The position numbers and the translations under genes were made by a program. DNA of 64,000 nucleotides from Rhodohalobacter sp. 614A (GTDB lineage Bacteria > Bacteroidota > Rhodothermia > Balneolales > Balneolaceae), in assembly GCF_021462415.1 (NCBI RefSeq), contig NZ_JAKEDS010000002.1, forward strand, positions 868,001-932,000, given 5' to 3'. This document shows, one piece after another, positions 17,547 to 26,373 of the stretch. The notes below the pieces were generated by a model. The model saw only the letters and a list, made by a program, of their open reading frames with translations. It had not been told where the DNA came from and did not search any database. Each line of letters begins with the position of its first letter. Position 1 is the stretch's first letter.

Positions 17547-18557
17547 ATGAATGCTATGGATAGAAAAACATTTCTAAAAAGTTTGGGAGTTGCAACAGTC
17601 GGTGGTGCGGCATTATCCGGTTTGCCATTGACATTAACAGGGTGCACAACAGAAGGAGCTAATAACGAGCTTTTTTTTGATATTTCTCTTGCTCAATGGT
17701 CGCTCAACCGAAGTTATTATGGCCCTTCCAGAGAACTTGGCTGGGATGAATTTGGCCGCTTGCTTCGTGAAAACCCCGCTGAGCTCTACCAGGGAGATAT
17801 TGATCCTCTGAATTTTGCCCAACATGCCCGCCAAAGGTATGATATTGGCGCTATTGAATATGTAAACCAGTTTTATTTTGATAAGGCAGAAGACGAACAG
17901 TATCTCAATGAACTCAAAAATATTGCGGATAATGAAGGTGTAAAAAGTGTTCTGATTATGTGTGATGCCGAAGGAAATCTGGGTGATCCTGATGACGCAG
18001 CGCGTCAGCAGGCGGTTGAGAATCACTATAAATGGGTAAATATGGCCAGTTTTTTGGGATGCCATTCCATCCGGGTAAATGCCGCCAGCCAGGGAACATA
18101 TGATGAACAAATGCAGCGCGCCGCTGATGGTTTGCGCAATCTTTCTGAATATGCCGAAAGTGAGAATATTGGCGTAATTGTTGAGAACCATGGAGGCCTT
18201 TCAAGTAATGCCCAATGGCTGGTGGGTACGATTCAAATGGTGGATCATCCTAACTGCGGAACTTTGCCCGACTTTGGAAACTTCAACATTTCCCAAACCG
18301 AATCTTATGATCCTTACCAGGGAACAGAAGAGTTGATGCCTTATGCCAAAGGTGTAAGTGCAAAAACACACAATTTCGATGCAGAAGGCAACGAAGCGGA
18401 TAAAGATTACCTGCGCTTAATGCGAATTGTGAAAGATGCCGGATACACAGGCCATGTTGGGATTGAGTATGAAGGCAATGAACTTTCCGAAGACGAAGGA
18501 ATTAAGGCTACCAAGGCTTTGCTGGAAAAAGTCGGCAGAGAACTTAATCAGGTATAA
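17547..18557 (+). CDS. Sugar isomerase/epimerase-type TIM-barrel lipoprotein
   Basis: 336 residues. The N-terminus (MDRKTFLKSLGVATVGGAAL then PLTLTGC) is a Tat-like leader (RKTFLK) with an SPII lipobox LTGC, so the mature protein is probably a periplasmic lipoprotein. The body is an AP-endonuclease-2-type TIM barrel with the likely metal-site segments VIVENHGGLSSN, LPDFGNFN, SAKTHNFDAEG and GIEYEGNELSE. ATG 17556 is an alternative start. It is the first gene of a probable unit with the GMC dehydrogenase and small subunit. An extracytoplasmic isomerase/epimerase/lyase beside a dehydrogenase suggests it acts on an oxidised glycoside. Confidence 0.82.
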   Translation: MNAMDRKTFLKSLGVATVGGAALSGLPLTLTGCTTEGANNELFFDISLAQWSLNRSYYGPSRELGWDEFGRLLRENPAELYQGDIDPLNFAQHARQRYDIGAIEYVNQFYFDKAEDEQYLNELKNIADNEGVKSVLIMCDAEGNLGDPDDAARQQAVENHYKWVNMASFLGCHSIRVNAASQGTYDEQMQRAADGLRNLSEYAESENIGVIVENHGGLSSNAQWLVGTIQMVDHPNCGTLPDFGNFNISQTESYDPYQGTEELMPYAKGVSAKTHNFDAEGNEADKDYLRLMRIVKDAGYTGHVGIEYEGNELSEDEGIKATKALLEKVGRELNQV

Positions 18558-18656
18558 AAAAATTATTTTTTTAATCTAAAAAATAAAATCTCCTTCAAAC
18601 CCTTGTAGGTTTGTCTATTAATCTTAGGCTATTTTTTAACCCCGAAGTACTATTTC

Positions 18657-20354
18657 ATGTTATTGAATCTCAAAGCTAAAAAGCAAAATAGCTATGATGC
18701 TATTGTTGTGGGAACAGGTATCAGTGGTGGCTGGGCTGCAAAAGAACTCACAGAAAAAGGTTTAAACACTCTTGTACTTGAACGAGGCAGGGATGTAAGA
18801 CATATCGAGGACTATCCCACTGCACACAAAGATCCCTGGGAATTACCCAATGCCGATAATATTTCTGCAGAAGAAGCAAAGCATTATAAAAAGCAGATGC
18901 GCACCGGATATACTGTTCGTGAATCCACGAAACACTGGTGGGTGAAGGATACTGACCAACCTTATGTAGAAGAAAAGAGGTTTGATTGGATGCGGGGTTA
19001 TCACGTAGGCGGACGATCGATTATGTGGGGGCGGCAAAGTTACCGTTTATCACAAATGGATTTTGAAGCAAATCTGCGAGATGGCATCGCTGTGGATTGG
19101 CCCATTCGATATGAAGATGTCGAAAAATGGTACGATTATGTTGAAGAATTTGCCGGTATCAGCGGCCAGACTGAGGGACTCCCTCAACTTCCGGATGGTA
19201 AATTTCTGCCTCCTATGGAGCTGAATTGTGTGGAAAAAGTTCTCAAAGAATCAATAATGGACAATTTTGGACGGGTTCTTACGATTGGCCGTGTTGCGAA
19301 TCTTACGGCCCATCATAACAATCGTGGTCCGTGTATGTTCCGGGATCGTTGTATTCGCGGATGTCCTTATGGGGGCTATTTCAGCAGTAATGCATCTACA
19401 TTGCCGGCTGCTCAAGCCACAGGAAATATGACTCTCCGCCCGCATTCTATTGTGAATTCTGTGATTTATGACGAAGAATCAGGAAAGGCAACTGGAGTTC
19501 GGGTGATTGATGCAGAAACACTTGAGGAACTTGAGTTCTATGCAAACATTGTATTTCTCAATGCTTCGAGCATGAACACAACCATGATTATGCTCAATTC
19601 CAAATCAAATCGGTTTCCAAACGGTTTGGGAAATGATTCTGGTGAATTGGGATGCAATGTCATGGATCATCATTTGGGCGTAGGGGCCAGTGGCGATATT
19701 GAAGGGTTCGAAGACCGCTACTATTGGGGAAGGCGCCCGAACGGATTTTATATTCCGAGATACAGAAATTTGAATGGGAACAACCGGGATTATATTCGTG
19801 GTTTCGGATACCAGGGCGGTGGAAGCCGCGAAGCATGGCAGCGTGGCGTTCGTGAATTGGCAATTGGTCTTGAGCTTAAAGATCTCCTGAAAGAGCCCGG
19901 AACGTGGACACTCGGTATGGGAGGTTTTGGTGAAATGCTGCCAAATCATAACAACAGGGTTTCCCTTAGTGAAGATAAAGTTGACAAATGGGGGCAACCT
20001 CAACTTGTTTTTGATGTAGAGTTCGGAGAAAATGAGTATAATATGCGCGAAGATATGAAAAGCGATGCCGCTGAAATGCTTGAAGCTGCCGGAGTGAAAA
20101 ATATCGAAACACATGACGATCCCGGCGGACCCGGCCTCGGAATTCACGAAATGGGAACAGCCCGGATGGGACGTGATCCCCAGACTTCCGTTCTCAATAA
20201 ATGGAATCAGGTTCATTCTGTGAAAAATGTTTTTGTAACCGACGGTGCCTGTATGACCTCAGCAGGCTGTCAAAATCCCTCTTTAACATATATGGCTTTA
20301 ACTGCCCGCGCAGCAAATTTTGCTGTAGAAGAACTCAAAAAAGGAAATTTGTAA
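18657..20354 (+). CDS. GMC family oxidoreductase, FAD-dependent sugar dehydrogenase large subunit
   Basis: 565 residues with FAD-binding VVGTGISGG (17-25) and GGRSIMWGRQSYR. The catalytic region is HEMGTARMG with QNPSLTYMALTARA at the C-terminus. Three cysteines spaced C226-x5-C232-x3-C236 (CMFRDRCIRGC) resemble the iron-sulfur site of multi-subunit FAD glucose dehydrogenases. It has no signal peptide of its own; in known relatives export is piggy-back on the small subunit, which here starts 2 bp downstream. Expected role: oxidation of a sugar or glycoside in the periplasm, perhaps at C3. The usual cytochrome c subunit is not in the window. Confidence 0.87.
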   Translation: MLLNLKAKKQNSYDAIVVGTGISGGWAAKELTEKGLNTLVLERGRDVRHIEDYPTAHKDPWELPNADNISAEEAKHYKKQMRTGYTVRESTKHWWVKDTDQPYVEEKRFDWMRGYHVGGRSIMWGRQSYRLSQMDFEANLRDGIAVDWPIRYEDVEKWYDYVEEFAGISGQTEGLPQLPDGKFLPPMELNCVEKVLKESIMDNFGRVLTIGRVANLTAHHNNRGPCMFRDRCIRGCPYGGYFSSNASTLPAAQATGNMTLRPHSIVNSVIYDEESGKATGVRVIDAETLEELEFYANIVFLNASSMNTTMIMLNSKSNRFPNGLGNDSGELGCNVMDHHLGVGASGDIEGFEDRYYWGRRPNGFYIPRYRNLNGNNRDYIRGFGYQGGGSREAWQRGVRELAIGLELKDLLKEPGTWTLGMGGFGEMLPNHNNRVSLSEDKVDKWGQPQLVFDVEFGENEYNMREDMKSDAAEMLEAAGVKNIETHDDPGGPGLGIHEMGTARMGRDPQTSVLNKWNQVHSVKNVFVTDGACMTSAGCQNPSLTYMALTARAANFAVEELKKGNL

Positions 20355-20356
20355 TC

Positions 20357-20941
20357 ATGGACAACACCAATAAAATTGACAGAAAAGAAGCAATCAAACG
20401 AACCGCAATGATTATCGGTGGTGCAGTTTTTGCTCCCAATATTTTAGGCATTTTGAAAGGTTGTACAGCTCAGCCGGGCGTAGACTGGAATCCGGTTCTG
20501 TTCTCCAATGATCAGGCAAGATTAGTCACTTCTCTGGCAGATGTCATTATTCCAGCCGATGAATATCCTTCTGCAAGCGAAGCCGGCGTTCCCGCTTTTA
20601 TTGAATCCATGATAAATGAGGTTTACACAGAAGAACAGCGAAATGAATTTCTTGAAGGATTAGATAGCTTTGCTGAAAATTCTCGCATCACGCTGGAAAC
20701 GGATTTTTTTGACTCATCGGATGAAAGACGTTACGAAGTTGTCTACAACGAAAATCAAAGTGCTTTAGAAATTGACAGGAATGAAAGTGCGTCATTCTTT
20801 CTTCGATTCAAGGAATTGACCATACTTGGCTATTTCACTTCTGAAATTGGTGCTTCTGAAGTCCTGCGTTATGAAGCCATTCCGGGAATGTATGATGGCT
20901 GTATGCCATTTGAAGAGATTGGAAAAACCTGGGCTGTTTAA
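20357..20941 (+). CDS. Gluconate 2-dehydrogenase subunit 3 family lipoprotein
   Basis: 194 residues. I start at ATG 20357, two bases after the GMC stop; the frame is open further upstream inside the GMC gene, but that part is a shadow. The leader contains DRKEAIKRTAMIIGGAVFAPNILG followed by LKGC, a likely lipobox at the end of a Tat-like signal. The body has the family's LADVIIPADEYPSASEAGVPAFIESMI stretch and ends GCMPFEEIGKTW. In characterised enzymes this subunit folds with and exports the GMC large subunit, so the two should form one periplasmic complex. Confidence 0.87.
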   Translation: MDNTNKIDRKEAIKRTAMIIGGAVFAPNILGILKGCTAQPGVDWNPVLFSNDQARLVTSLADVIIPADEYPSASEAGVPAFIESMINEVYTEEQRNEFLEGLDSFAENSRITLETDFFDSSDERRYEVVYNENQSALEIDRNESASFFLRFKELTILGYFTSEIGASEVLRYEAIPGMYDGCMPFEEIGKTWAV

Positions 20942-21009
20942 TGGTAAGTTCTTTGATGAAGTTTGATTTCAGTCTGTAGTAAAGAGGTATCATATCCGAA
21001 ATATTCGAG

Positions 21010-21064
21010 AGTGCAAACGAATGAGAAAGGCCTTATTTTGTTTGCACTGCCATTCTATAGAATG
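21010..21064. repeat. Two hairpins after the GMC unit
   Basis: AGTGCAAAC (21010-21018) and GTTTGCACT (21040-21048) form a 9-bp stem with a 21-nt loop. The perfect palindrome CATTCTATAGAATG (21051-21064) follows at once. No T tract follows either, so this is a weak terminator candidate or an operator for the next gene at 21095. Confidence 0.35.
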
Positions 21065-21094
21065 ATCTCAATCGATTGTTGATGTAATCTCTAC

Positions 21095-21628
21095 ATGAGG
21101 ATAGACCCAAAATATTTTAATCGCTTCATCGCTATCTGTGCACTGATAACGGCCGTCGTTATCATATATAGTACTATTCGTTATTCACAGCGCCAGGTAA
21201 CCGGTTTTGAAAGTAACGTTTCTGAAATTCTACCCGATACGCTCTCATTTCGCTCATTTTCTGCTCAGGATAGTTTACATCTGAACACGATTGAAAACCG
21301 TCCGGTAATCATTCATTTTTGGTCCACATGGTCTGACAAGTCCATAGAAGTGGGTGAGTTTCTGAATAGTTATTCAAATGATCACAATTCCCTGGTTGTG
21401 ATTGCAGCCGCCGTTAGAGATGGAGATGAACTTGTGAAAGAATATATCGCTCAACATCCAAAGCCTTTCCATTTTGTTGAAGGAACCGATGTTTATCAAT
21501 CTCTGCTTGCTCCGGGAATGCCAACCCAGATTTTCATCAACAGAAAGAAAGAGATTTTTGATATTCATGTTGGGAATGATACGATGGAAATCGAAAAAAA
21601 ATTAAATCTTCTCTTGTCTGGTGAGTAA
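21095..21628 (+). CDS. Membrane-anchored thioredoxin-fold protein without CxxC
   Basis: 177 residues with an N-terminal anchor (about 10-32, FIAICALITAVVIIYSTI) and a TlpA/redoxin-like domain. Segment IHFWSTWSDKSIEVGEFL aligns with the TlpA active-site strand, but WCxxC is replaced by W-S-D-K-S, so no thiol chemistry is expected. The cis-Pro loop is kept (APGMPTQIFI). It may act as a binding or scaffold domain on the periplasmic face. It is immediately followed by the class IV aminotransferase. Confidence 0.7.
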   Translation: MRIDPKYFNRFIAICALITAVVIIYSTIRYSQRQVTGFESNVSEILPDTLSFRSFSAQDSLHLNTIENRPVIIHFWSTWSDKSIEVGEFLNSYSNDHNSLVVIAAAVRDGDELVKEYIAQHPKPFHFVEGTDVYQSLLAPGMPTQIFINRKKEIFDIHVGNDTMEIEKKLNLLLSGE

Positions 21629-21632
21629 TTCC

Positions 21633-22493
21633 ATGAATGATATCATTCTTAATGGAGAACTTATTTCTGAAGCGGAAGCAACAATTCCGGCCGTAACTTC
21701 CGGGCTTTATTATGGTGCTGGAGCATTTGAAACTTTTCTAAGCGAAAATGGAGAAATCTTCAAGTACAATGAGCATATAAAAAGACTCAATGCCGCTCTC
21801 AAATACCTGGGTTTGTCCAAAAATATGTTAATCGACGCTGATTCGGTTTTAGGCCAGATCAAAAAACTTTTACAAAAGAATAACTTGTTGGATGAAAAAG
21901 CCAGAATTCGAATTCAGGTTTCCTTATCCGAGAAACCGGGATATTCAGGGAAGGATGAAGCATCGGTTCTTACCATTATTTCTGCTTCTGGATGTAAAAA
22001 ACCTGTCTCCCCACAGCATTTAGTTTTATCGGATACGAGTGTTGTTCCGTCTTCAGCAAGGCCCACACAGTTCAAATTGAGCAATATGCTGCACTACAGA
22101 CAGGCATTCAGGGAAGCTGAAAAAAAAGAAGCAGATGATGCAATTCTGCTCACGATTGGAGGATTTGTAGCCGAAACGTCCATTGCCAATATCTTTTGGT
22201 TGAAAGATGGGGATGTTTACACTCCATCAAAAGAATGCGATATTCTGCCCGGAATTATGCGAAAATCAATTGTATATATTCTTCGCGAAGAGTTGGGATA
22301 CGAAGTTAATGAGGGGAAATATAGCATGGATGAGCTTTTGATAGCAGATGCCGTTTGGCTTACCAATAGTGCGATTGATTTTGTGCCGGTGAGCAAAATT
22401 GAAGGAATATCATTCGATATTACGAACGGACTTTTTTCTGATTTGAGTAAGCAATTATCGGACTATAAAAAGGAGAACATGATTCATGTCTGA
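21633..22493 (+). CDS. Class IV PLP aminotransferase, probable aminodeoxychorismate lyase
   Basis: 286 residues of fold type IV. GLYYGAGAFETFLSENGEIFKYNEHIKRL is the N-terminal signature, FKLSNMLHYRQAF holds the PLP-binding Lys, and ADDAILLTIGGFVAETSIANIFW and LPGIMRKSI form the rest of the site. The family covers aminodeoxychorismate lyase (PabC), branched-chain and D-amino acid transaminases. The neighbouring folC, overlapped by 8 bp, favours a folate role. I use ATG 21633; a GTG at 21621 would add four residues and overlap the previous gene. Confidence 0.78.
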   Translation: MNDIILNGELISEAEATIPAVTSGLYYGAGAFETFLSENGEIFKYNEHIKRLNAALKYLGLSKNMLIDADSVLGQIKKLLQKNNLLDEKARIRIQVSLSEKPGYSGKDEASVLTIISASGCKKPVSPQHLVLSDTSVVPSSARPTQFKLSNMLHYRQAFREAEKKEADDAILLTIGGFVAETSIANIFWLKDGDVYTPSKECDILPGIMRKSIVYILREELGYEVNEGKYSMDELLIADAVWLTNSAIDFVPVSKIEGISFDITNGLFSDLSKQLSDYKKENMIHV

Positions 22494-23787
22494 CTCCCTC
22501 GAAAAAATCAAAAGGGTAGAGGAGTACCTGGATTCCATTCCGAAATTTAGTAAAGCGGGAAAATCTGCAGCCAATTTTAATCTGGCAAGGATGAATGAGT
22601 TTTGCAAGCGGATGGGCAACCCTCAAAATGACTTCAAATCCATTCACATTGGTGGAACGAATGGGAAAGGAACCGTCTGCAGAATGACCGCCTCCGTCTA
22701 TCAACAGGCTGGTTATAAAGTTGGACTATATACATCACCTCATTTGTTGAATGTTCGGGAAAGGTTCCAGGTGAATGCCCAACAAATTAAAAGCGATCTT
22801 CTGTTAGATTTTTTTGATGAATATGGTCCTTTCATTCAGGAATCAAACTTTACATACTTTGAAATTACAACGGCCATTGCTTTCTGGTTCTTTTCAAAAA
22901 AAGAAGTGGATATTGCCATTCTGGAAGTGGGCTTAGGTGGCCGTCTTGACGCTACCAATGTTGTCAATCCGGAAGTTAGTGCAATTACATCGATTGGGCT
23001 TGATCATACAGATATTCTGGGCGATACCATTGAAGCCATCGCATTTGAAAAGGCCGGCATCATCAAAAAAGAGCGACCGGTTGTTATTGGAAATTTGCCG
23101 GATGAAGCGGAAGCGGTTGTGCGTTCTGTAGCAGAGTCGCATCATTCAAACATTTTGAAAGGAGCTGACCTTCAGGCTGTTTCTGAGAATCAAAAAATTC
23201 ACCTTCGGGGAATCCATCCAATGGTTACGATAGATGCAAAAAATTGGAAGAAAATTGATGCTCAGAATGTTGCAATTGTCTATAAAATTGTTGAGACTTT
23301 AACTTCAGTTTTTCCAATAAAAATGGATACCTTTGCTGAAGGCATTGAACGTGTTCACACGCGGTTTTTGAATCATGCCGTTTTTGAAGAATTATCTACA
23401 GAAAAAAAATGGTATTTTGACGGCGCTCATAACGAACAGTCTGTTAAAACGTTGATTAATCACTTATTGGAGTTGGCACCTGCAAATCGATGGTCGGTGG
23501 TATTAAGTTTCATGGGGGATAAGCTAAATGCAAAAATTGCAGAGCTATGGAACAATTTCCCCAATATTTACCTCTATGAAATGGAAGGGCAACGCTCCGC
23601 TACCATTGAGACAATGAAAAGTTATTTTCCATCAGCAAGAGTGATTCAAAACCATAATTTTTTGCACTCAGATCATTTTAAATCAGAATTAGTAATTTTT
23701 AGCGGAAGTTTTTACTTTTACAATATAGTCAGCAATTGGATGGGTGCCATAGCTTCTGCTGATCAAAAAAATCCTTCCGCACTTTAA
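22486..23787 (+). CDS. folC: Bifunctional folylpolyglutamate/dihydrofolate synthase
   Basis: 433 residues of the Mur ligase fold. The P-loop HIGGTNGKGTVCRM is followed by GLYTSPHLLNVRERFQVN, the metal- and folate-binding ILEVGLGGRLDATNVV, SIGLDHTDILGDTIEAIAFEKAGIIK, and the C-terminal domain with YFDGAHNEQSVK. It adds glutamate to dihydropteroate or folates in the cytoplasm. It overlaps the aminotransferase gene by 8 bp, which supports translational coupling and a shared folate pathway. Confidence 0.93.
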   Translation: MSDSLEKIKRVEEYLDSIPKFSKAGKSAANFNLARMNEFCKRMGNPQNDFKSIHIGGTNGKGTVCRMTASVYQQAGYKVGLYTSPHLLNVRERFQVNAQQIKSDLLLDFFDEYGPFIQESNFTYFEITTAIAFWFFSKKEVDIAILEVGLGGRLDATNVVNPEVSAITSIGLDHTDILGDTIEAIAFEKAGIIKKERPVVIGNLPDEAEAVVRSVAESHHSNILKGADLQAVSENQKIHLRGIHPMVTIDAKNWKKIDAQNVAIVYKIVETLTSVFPIKMDTFAEGIERVHTRFLNHAVFEELSTEKKWYFDGAHNEQSVKTLINHLLELAPANRWSVVLSFMGDKLNAKIAELWNNFPNIYLYEMEGQRSATIETMKSYFPSARVIQNHNFLHSDHFKSELVIFSGSFYFYNIVSNWMGAIASADQKNPSAL

Positions 23788-23865
23788 GTTAATACCCTCG
23801 GCGTACTACTAATACCAAGTTGTTCGCTTTTCTCATGAATCAAATATTAGAACTAAACTTTCATT

Positions 23866-25392
23866 ATGTCGGAGAATCAAACCGATAAAGATTTTCAAAT
23901 TGACCTGGAAACTCTGCATCAAAAAAATGTTAAAGACCTGAAGGCTATTGCGAAAGCTCTTGGGCTGAAGGGGGTTTCCACTCTAAAAAAACAAGGCATT
24001 ATCGATCGTATTCGTGATAATGTTGGCCAAAATCATTCCAATTCTGACAGTAAAAATAACGAGCCGCAAAGCTCCAGTTATGGTCAGGAGTCGCATATTC
24101 AGACGTACGACGACAAGCCAAAACGAAGTAAAAAATCTTCCTCTTCCGGGTCTAACAAAAGGCAGCCAAACCGAAATAATTACAAGAAAAACAAGAAGCA
24201 TGTAAGCAATGTGCTTCCTGAGTCGGATGCTGACACCTTAGATGAGCGACTTGAAGATATCGGGCCACGGTTAGGCAAGTTTCTTTTAAATGAAGGAACT
24301 CTTGAAATTCTTCCAGATGGTTACGGATTTCTCCGATCTGTGAACTATAATTATAAAGCCAGTCCGGATGATATTTATGTTTCTCCTTCACAAATCAAAC
24401 GGTTTCGGTTAAAGCAGGGAGATTGTGTGATTGGAATTATCCGGCCTCCAAAAGTTGGCGAGCGTTATTTTGCACTGTTACGCGTTGAAGGTGTAAACGG
24501 AAAAATTCCTCGGGATATGGATAATCGCGAAGATTTCGAGGATTTGCTACCCATTTACCCCGATTCCCGATTCAAACTTGAAAATCACTTTTCCGAGTAC
24601 ACTACCCGAATTATGGATTTGTTCACTCCAATCGGGAAAGGGCAGAGGGGACTGATTGTTGCCCAGCCAAAAACGGGAAAGACAACTATTCTCAGAAATA
24701 TTGCCAACGCGGTTAATAAAAATCATCCCGAGACAAAGATTATCATTCTGCTCGTTGATGAGCGTCCGGAAGAAGTGACCGAAATGCAGCGTACGGTGAA
24801 AGACGCAGAAGTTGTAGCGTCCACATTTGATGAGAAGCCAGAAAATCACGTGGGTCTTTCCGAAATTGTATTTGAAAAGGCCAAGAGACTTGTTGAAAGT
24901 GGACATGATGTGTTATTACTGATGGACTCCATTACACGCCTTGCACGTGCTTACAACGTGGCTACGGGCAGTTCAGGTCGAACCATGACGGGCGGTGTGG
25001 ATTCTGAAGCTCTTAAAGCTCCGCGACAACTGTTCAGCTCGGCACGAAATATTGAAAATGGCGGAAGTCTAACCATCATCGCCACAGCTCTCGTTGATAC
25101 CGGTTCACGAATGGATGATGTGATTTTTGAAGAGTTCAAGGGAACCGGTAACATGGAATTGGTACTTGACCGGCGTCTTTCGGAACGACGAATTTTCCCT
25201 TCTATTGATGTTTTCAAAAGTGGAACACGCCGCGAGGAGCTTATTGTCGGTGAAGAGGAGAGAGAAAAAGTTGTATTGCTTCGACGTTACCTGAACAATC
25301 ACAACGCTTTTGAAGCCATGGAATTTCTGCTCGATAAGATGAAAGGAACAAAATCGAACGAAGAGTTTCTCATCTCTATGAATAAGCAGTAG
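23866..25392 (+). CDS. rho: Transcription termination factor Rho
   Basis: 508 residues. The Rho N-terminal helical domain is at about 13-50 ([24 protein letters not shown]). An insertion rich in Ser, Asn, Lys and Arg follows (about 52-115), as is common in this phylum. Next is the cold-shock RNA-binding domain ([16 protein letters not shown]...[10 protein letters not shown]) and the RecA-like ATPase with Walker [10 protein letters not shown], Walker [16 protein letters not shown] and the Q/R-loop region [21 protein letters not shown]. It forms a hexamer that ends unprotected transcripts. Confidence 0.96.
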   Translation: MSENQTDKDFQIDLETLHQKNVKDLKAIAKALGLKGVSTLKKQGIIDRIRDNVGQNHSNSDSKNNEPQSSSYGQESHIQTYDDKPKRSKKSSSSGSNKRQPNRNNYKKNKKHVSNVLPESDADTLDERLEDIGPRLGKFLLNEGTLEILPDGYGFLRSVNYNYKASPDDIYVSPSQIKRFRLKQGDCVIGIIRPPKVGERYFALLRVEGVNGKIPRDMDNREDFEDLLPIYPDSRFKLENHFSEYTTRIMDLFTPIGKGQRGLIVAQPKTGKTTILRNIANAVNKNHPETKIIILLVDERPEEVTEMQRTVKDAEVVASTFDEKPENHVGLSEIVFEKAKRLVESGHDVLLLMDSITRLARAYNVATGSSGRTMTGGVDSEALKAPRQLFSSARNIENGGSLTIIATALVDTGSRMDDVIFEEFKGTGNMELVLDRRLSERRIFPSIDVFKSGTRREELIVGEEEREKVVLLRRYLNNHNAFEAMEFLLDKMKGTKSNEEFLISMNKQ

Positions 25393-25430
25393 GAAGTATC
25401 AATTCCATTCCAATCAGACAAATAAGGCAT

Positions 25431-25493
25431 CCTGATCTCAACTCAGAATCTAAAGTTCAAGTATATATTTTGCTAATGAGATTCTGAGTCAGG
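25431..25493. repeat. Inverted repeat between convergent rho and MBL genes
   Basis: ACTCAGAATCT (25441-25451) and AGATTCTGAGT (25479-25489) are perfect 11-bp arms with a 27-nt loop. An outer CCTGA (25431-25435) and TCAGG (25489-25493) could pair as an alternative extension. There is no adjacent T tract, so a terminator role for the two convergent genes is only possible. Confidence 0.45.
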
Positions 25494-25519
25494 TTCAGAT
25501 TGCTCTTTTCATATCCTTA

Positions 25520-26365
25520 TCAGGGATTGAGTAAAATATATTTCTTGTGCTGATCTCTTGATAATTGACCTGATTTTCTAAAAAGTGAATGGTAGAAAAA
25601 CATGACAGCATTCTCTTTCAAGGCCTGCCTGAGCAAAAGCGTTTTAGCCTTTTTTGATTGAATAGCATCCGTATCCACCTGCTTCATCGAATAGTGATTC
25701 AGATGATATTCTGTGGGAACCAGATCTCCCATAAAATAAGCGACTTCCTCATTGCTTTTCATTTTAACAACCAAATGTCCGGGAGTGTGTCCGCCTGTCT
25801 TAATCGTAAGAATTCCTTCAATTGGAGAAAAAATCTCTTCTTCTATAAAATGAAGTCTTTTTTCGGCTACAAGTTTATAGATTTCGTCCAGTTTATAGCC
25901 GGCTCCCGGGAGTTTATTTTCCTGATCAATCTGGGAGAGAGCATATTCCCATTCCTCCCGATGCACAAAATATCGTGCATTTGGAAAAGTTGGCAGCGTT
26001 GATAAATCATCTGATACATAGGATATTCCGGCAGCATGATCGAAATGAAGATGGGTTAAAATAACGATATCGATATCTTCCGGAGTGAGCTCAAAAATAT
26101 CGAGATTGGTAACGATATTGGATGTATTTCTATAGCTGCTTCCTGCATCCAATCCCCATCCCAGGCCGGGATCTACAATAATGTTTTTCTCTTTTGTTTG
26201 AATCAGAAGAGGATCAATTCCTATCGCTGAGGTAAATTTGCCGATATTTGGATCATCTTTGAGGTTGTCCAGCCGCGAAGGCTCCATTTTTTGAAAGGTT
26301 CCATCTTCAAATAGTTCAAAGAAACCTTCGCTCAGCTGTTCAACGGTAAATTCTCCAATCTGCAT
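25520..26365 (-). CDS. MBL-fold metallo-hydrolase
   Basis: 281 residues. The zinc motif HLHFDHAAG (HxHxDH) is present, with further ligands in KTGGHTPGHLVVKM and VAYFMGDLVPTEYHLNH. The architecture resembles quorum-quenching lactonase-like and other general MBL hydrolases; the substrate is not evident. It lies 8 bp downstream of sppA on the same strand and is probably co-transcribed. Confidence 0.87.
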   Translation of the reverse strand: MQIGEFTVEQLSEGFFELFEDGTFQKMEPSRLDNLKDDPNIGKFTSAIGIDPLLIQTKEKNIIVDPGLGWGLDAGSSYRNTSNIVTNLDIFELTPEDIDIVILTHLHFDHAAGISYVSDDLSTLPTFPNARYFVHREEWEYALSQIDQENKLPGAGYKLDEIYKLVAEKRLHFIEEEIFSPIEGILTIKTGGHTPGHLVVKMKSNEEVAYFMGDLVPTEYHLNHYSMKQVDTDAIQSKKAKTLLLRQALKENAVMFFYHSLFRKSGQLSRDQHKKYILLNP

Positions 26366-26373
26366 ATATGGCT

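Noticed and set aside
19605-20216. 203-codon frame antisense to the GMC gene
   Set aside because: The GMC protein is intact on the other strand; the antisense frame shows no domain.
20201-20356. Longer N-terminus for the gluconate-dehydrogenase-like subunit
   Set aside because: It lies inside the GMC gene and does not resemble the family; ATG 20357 directly precedes the leader.
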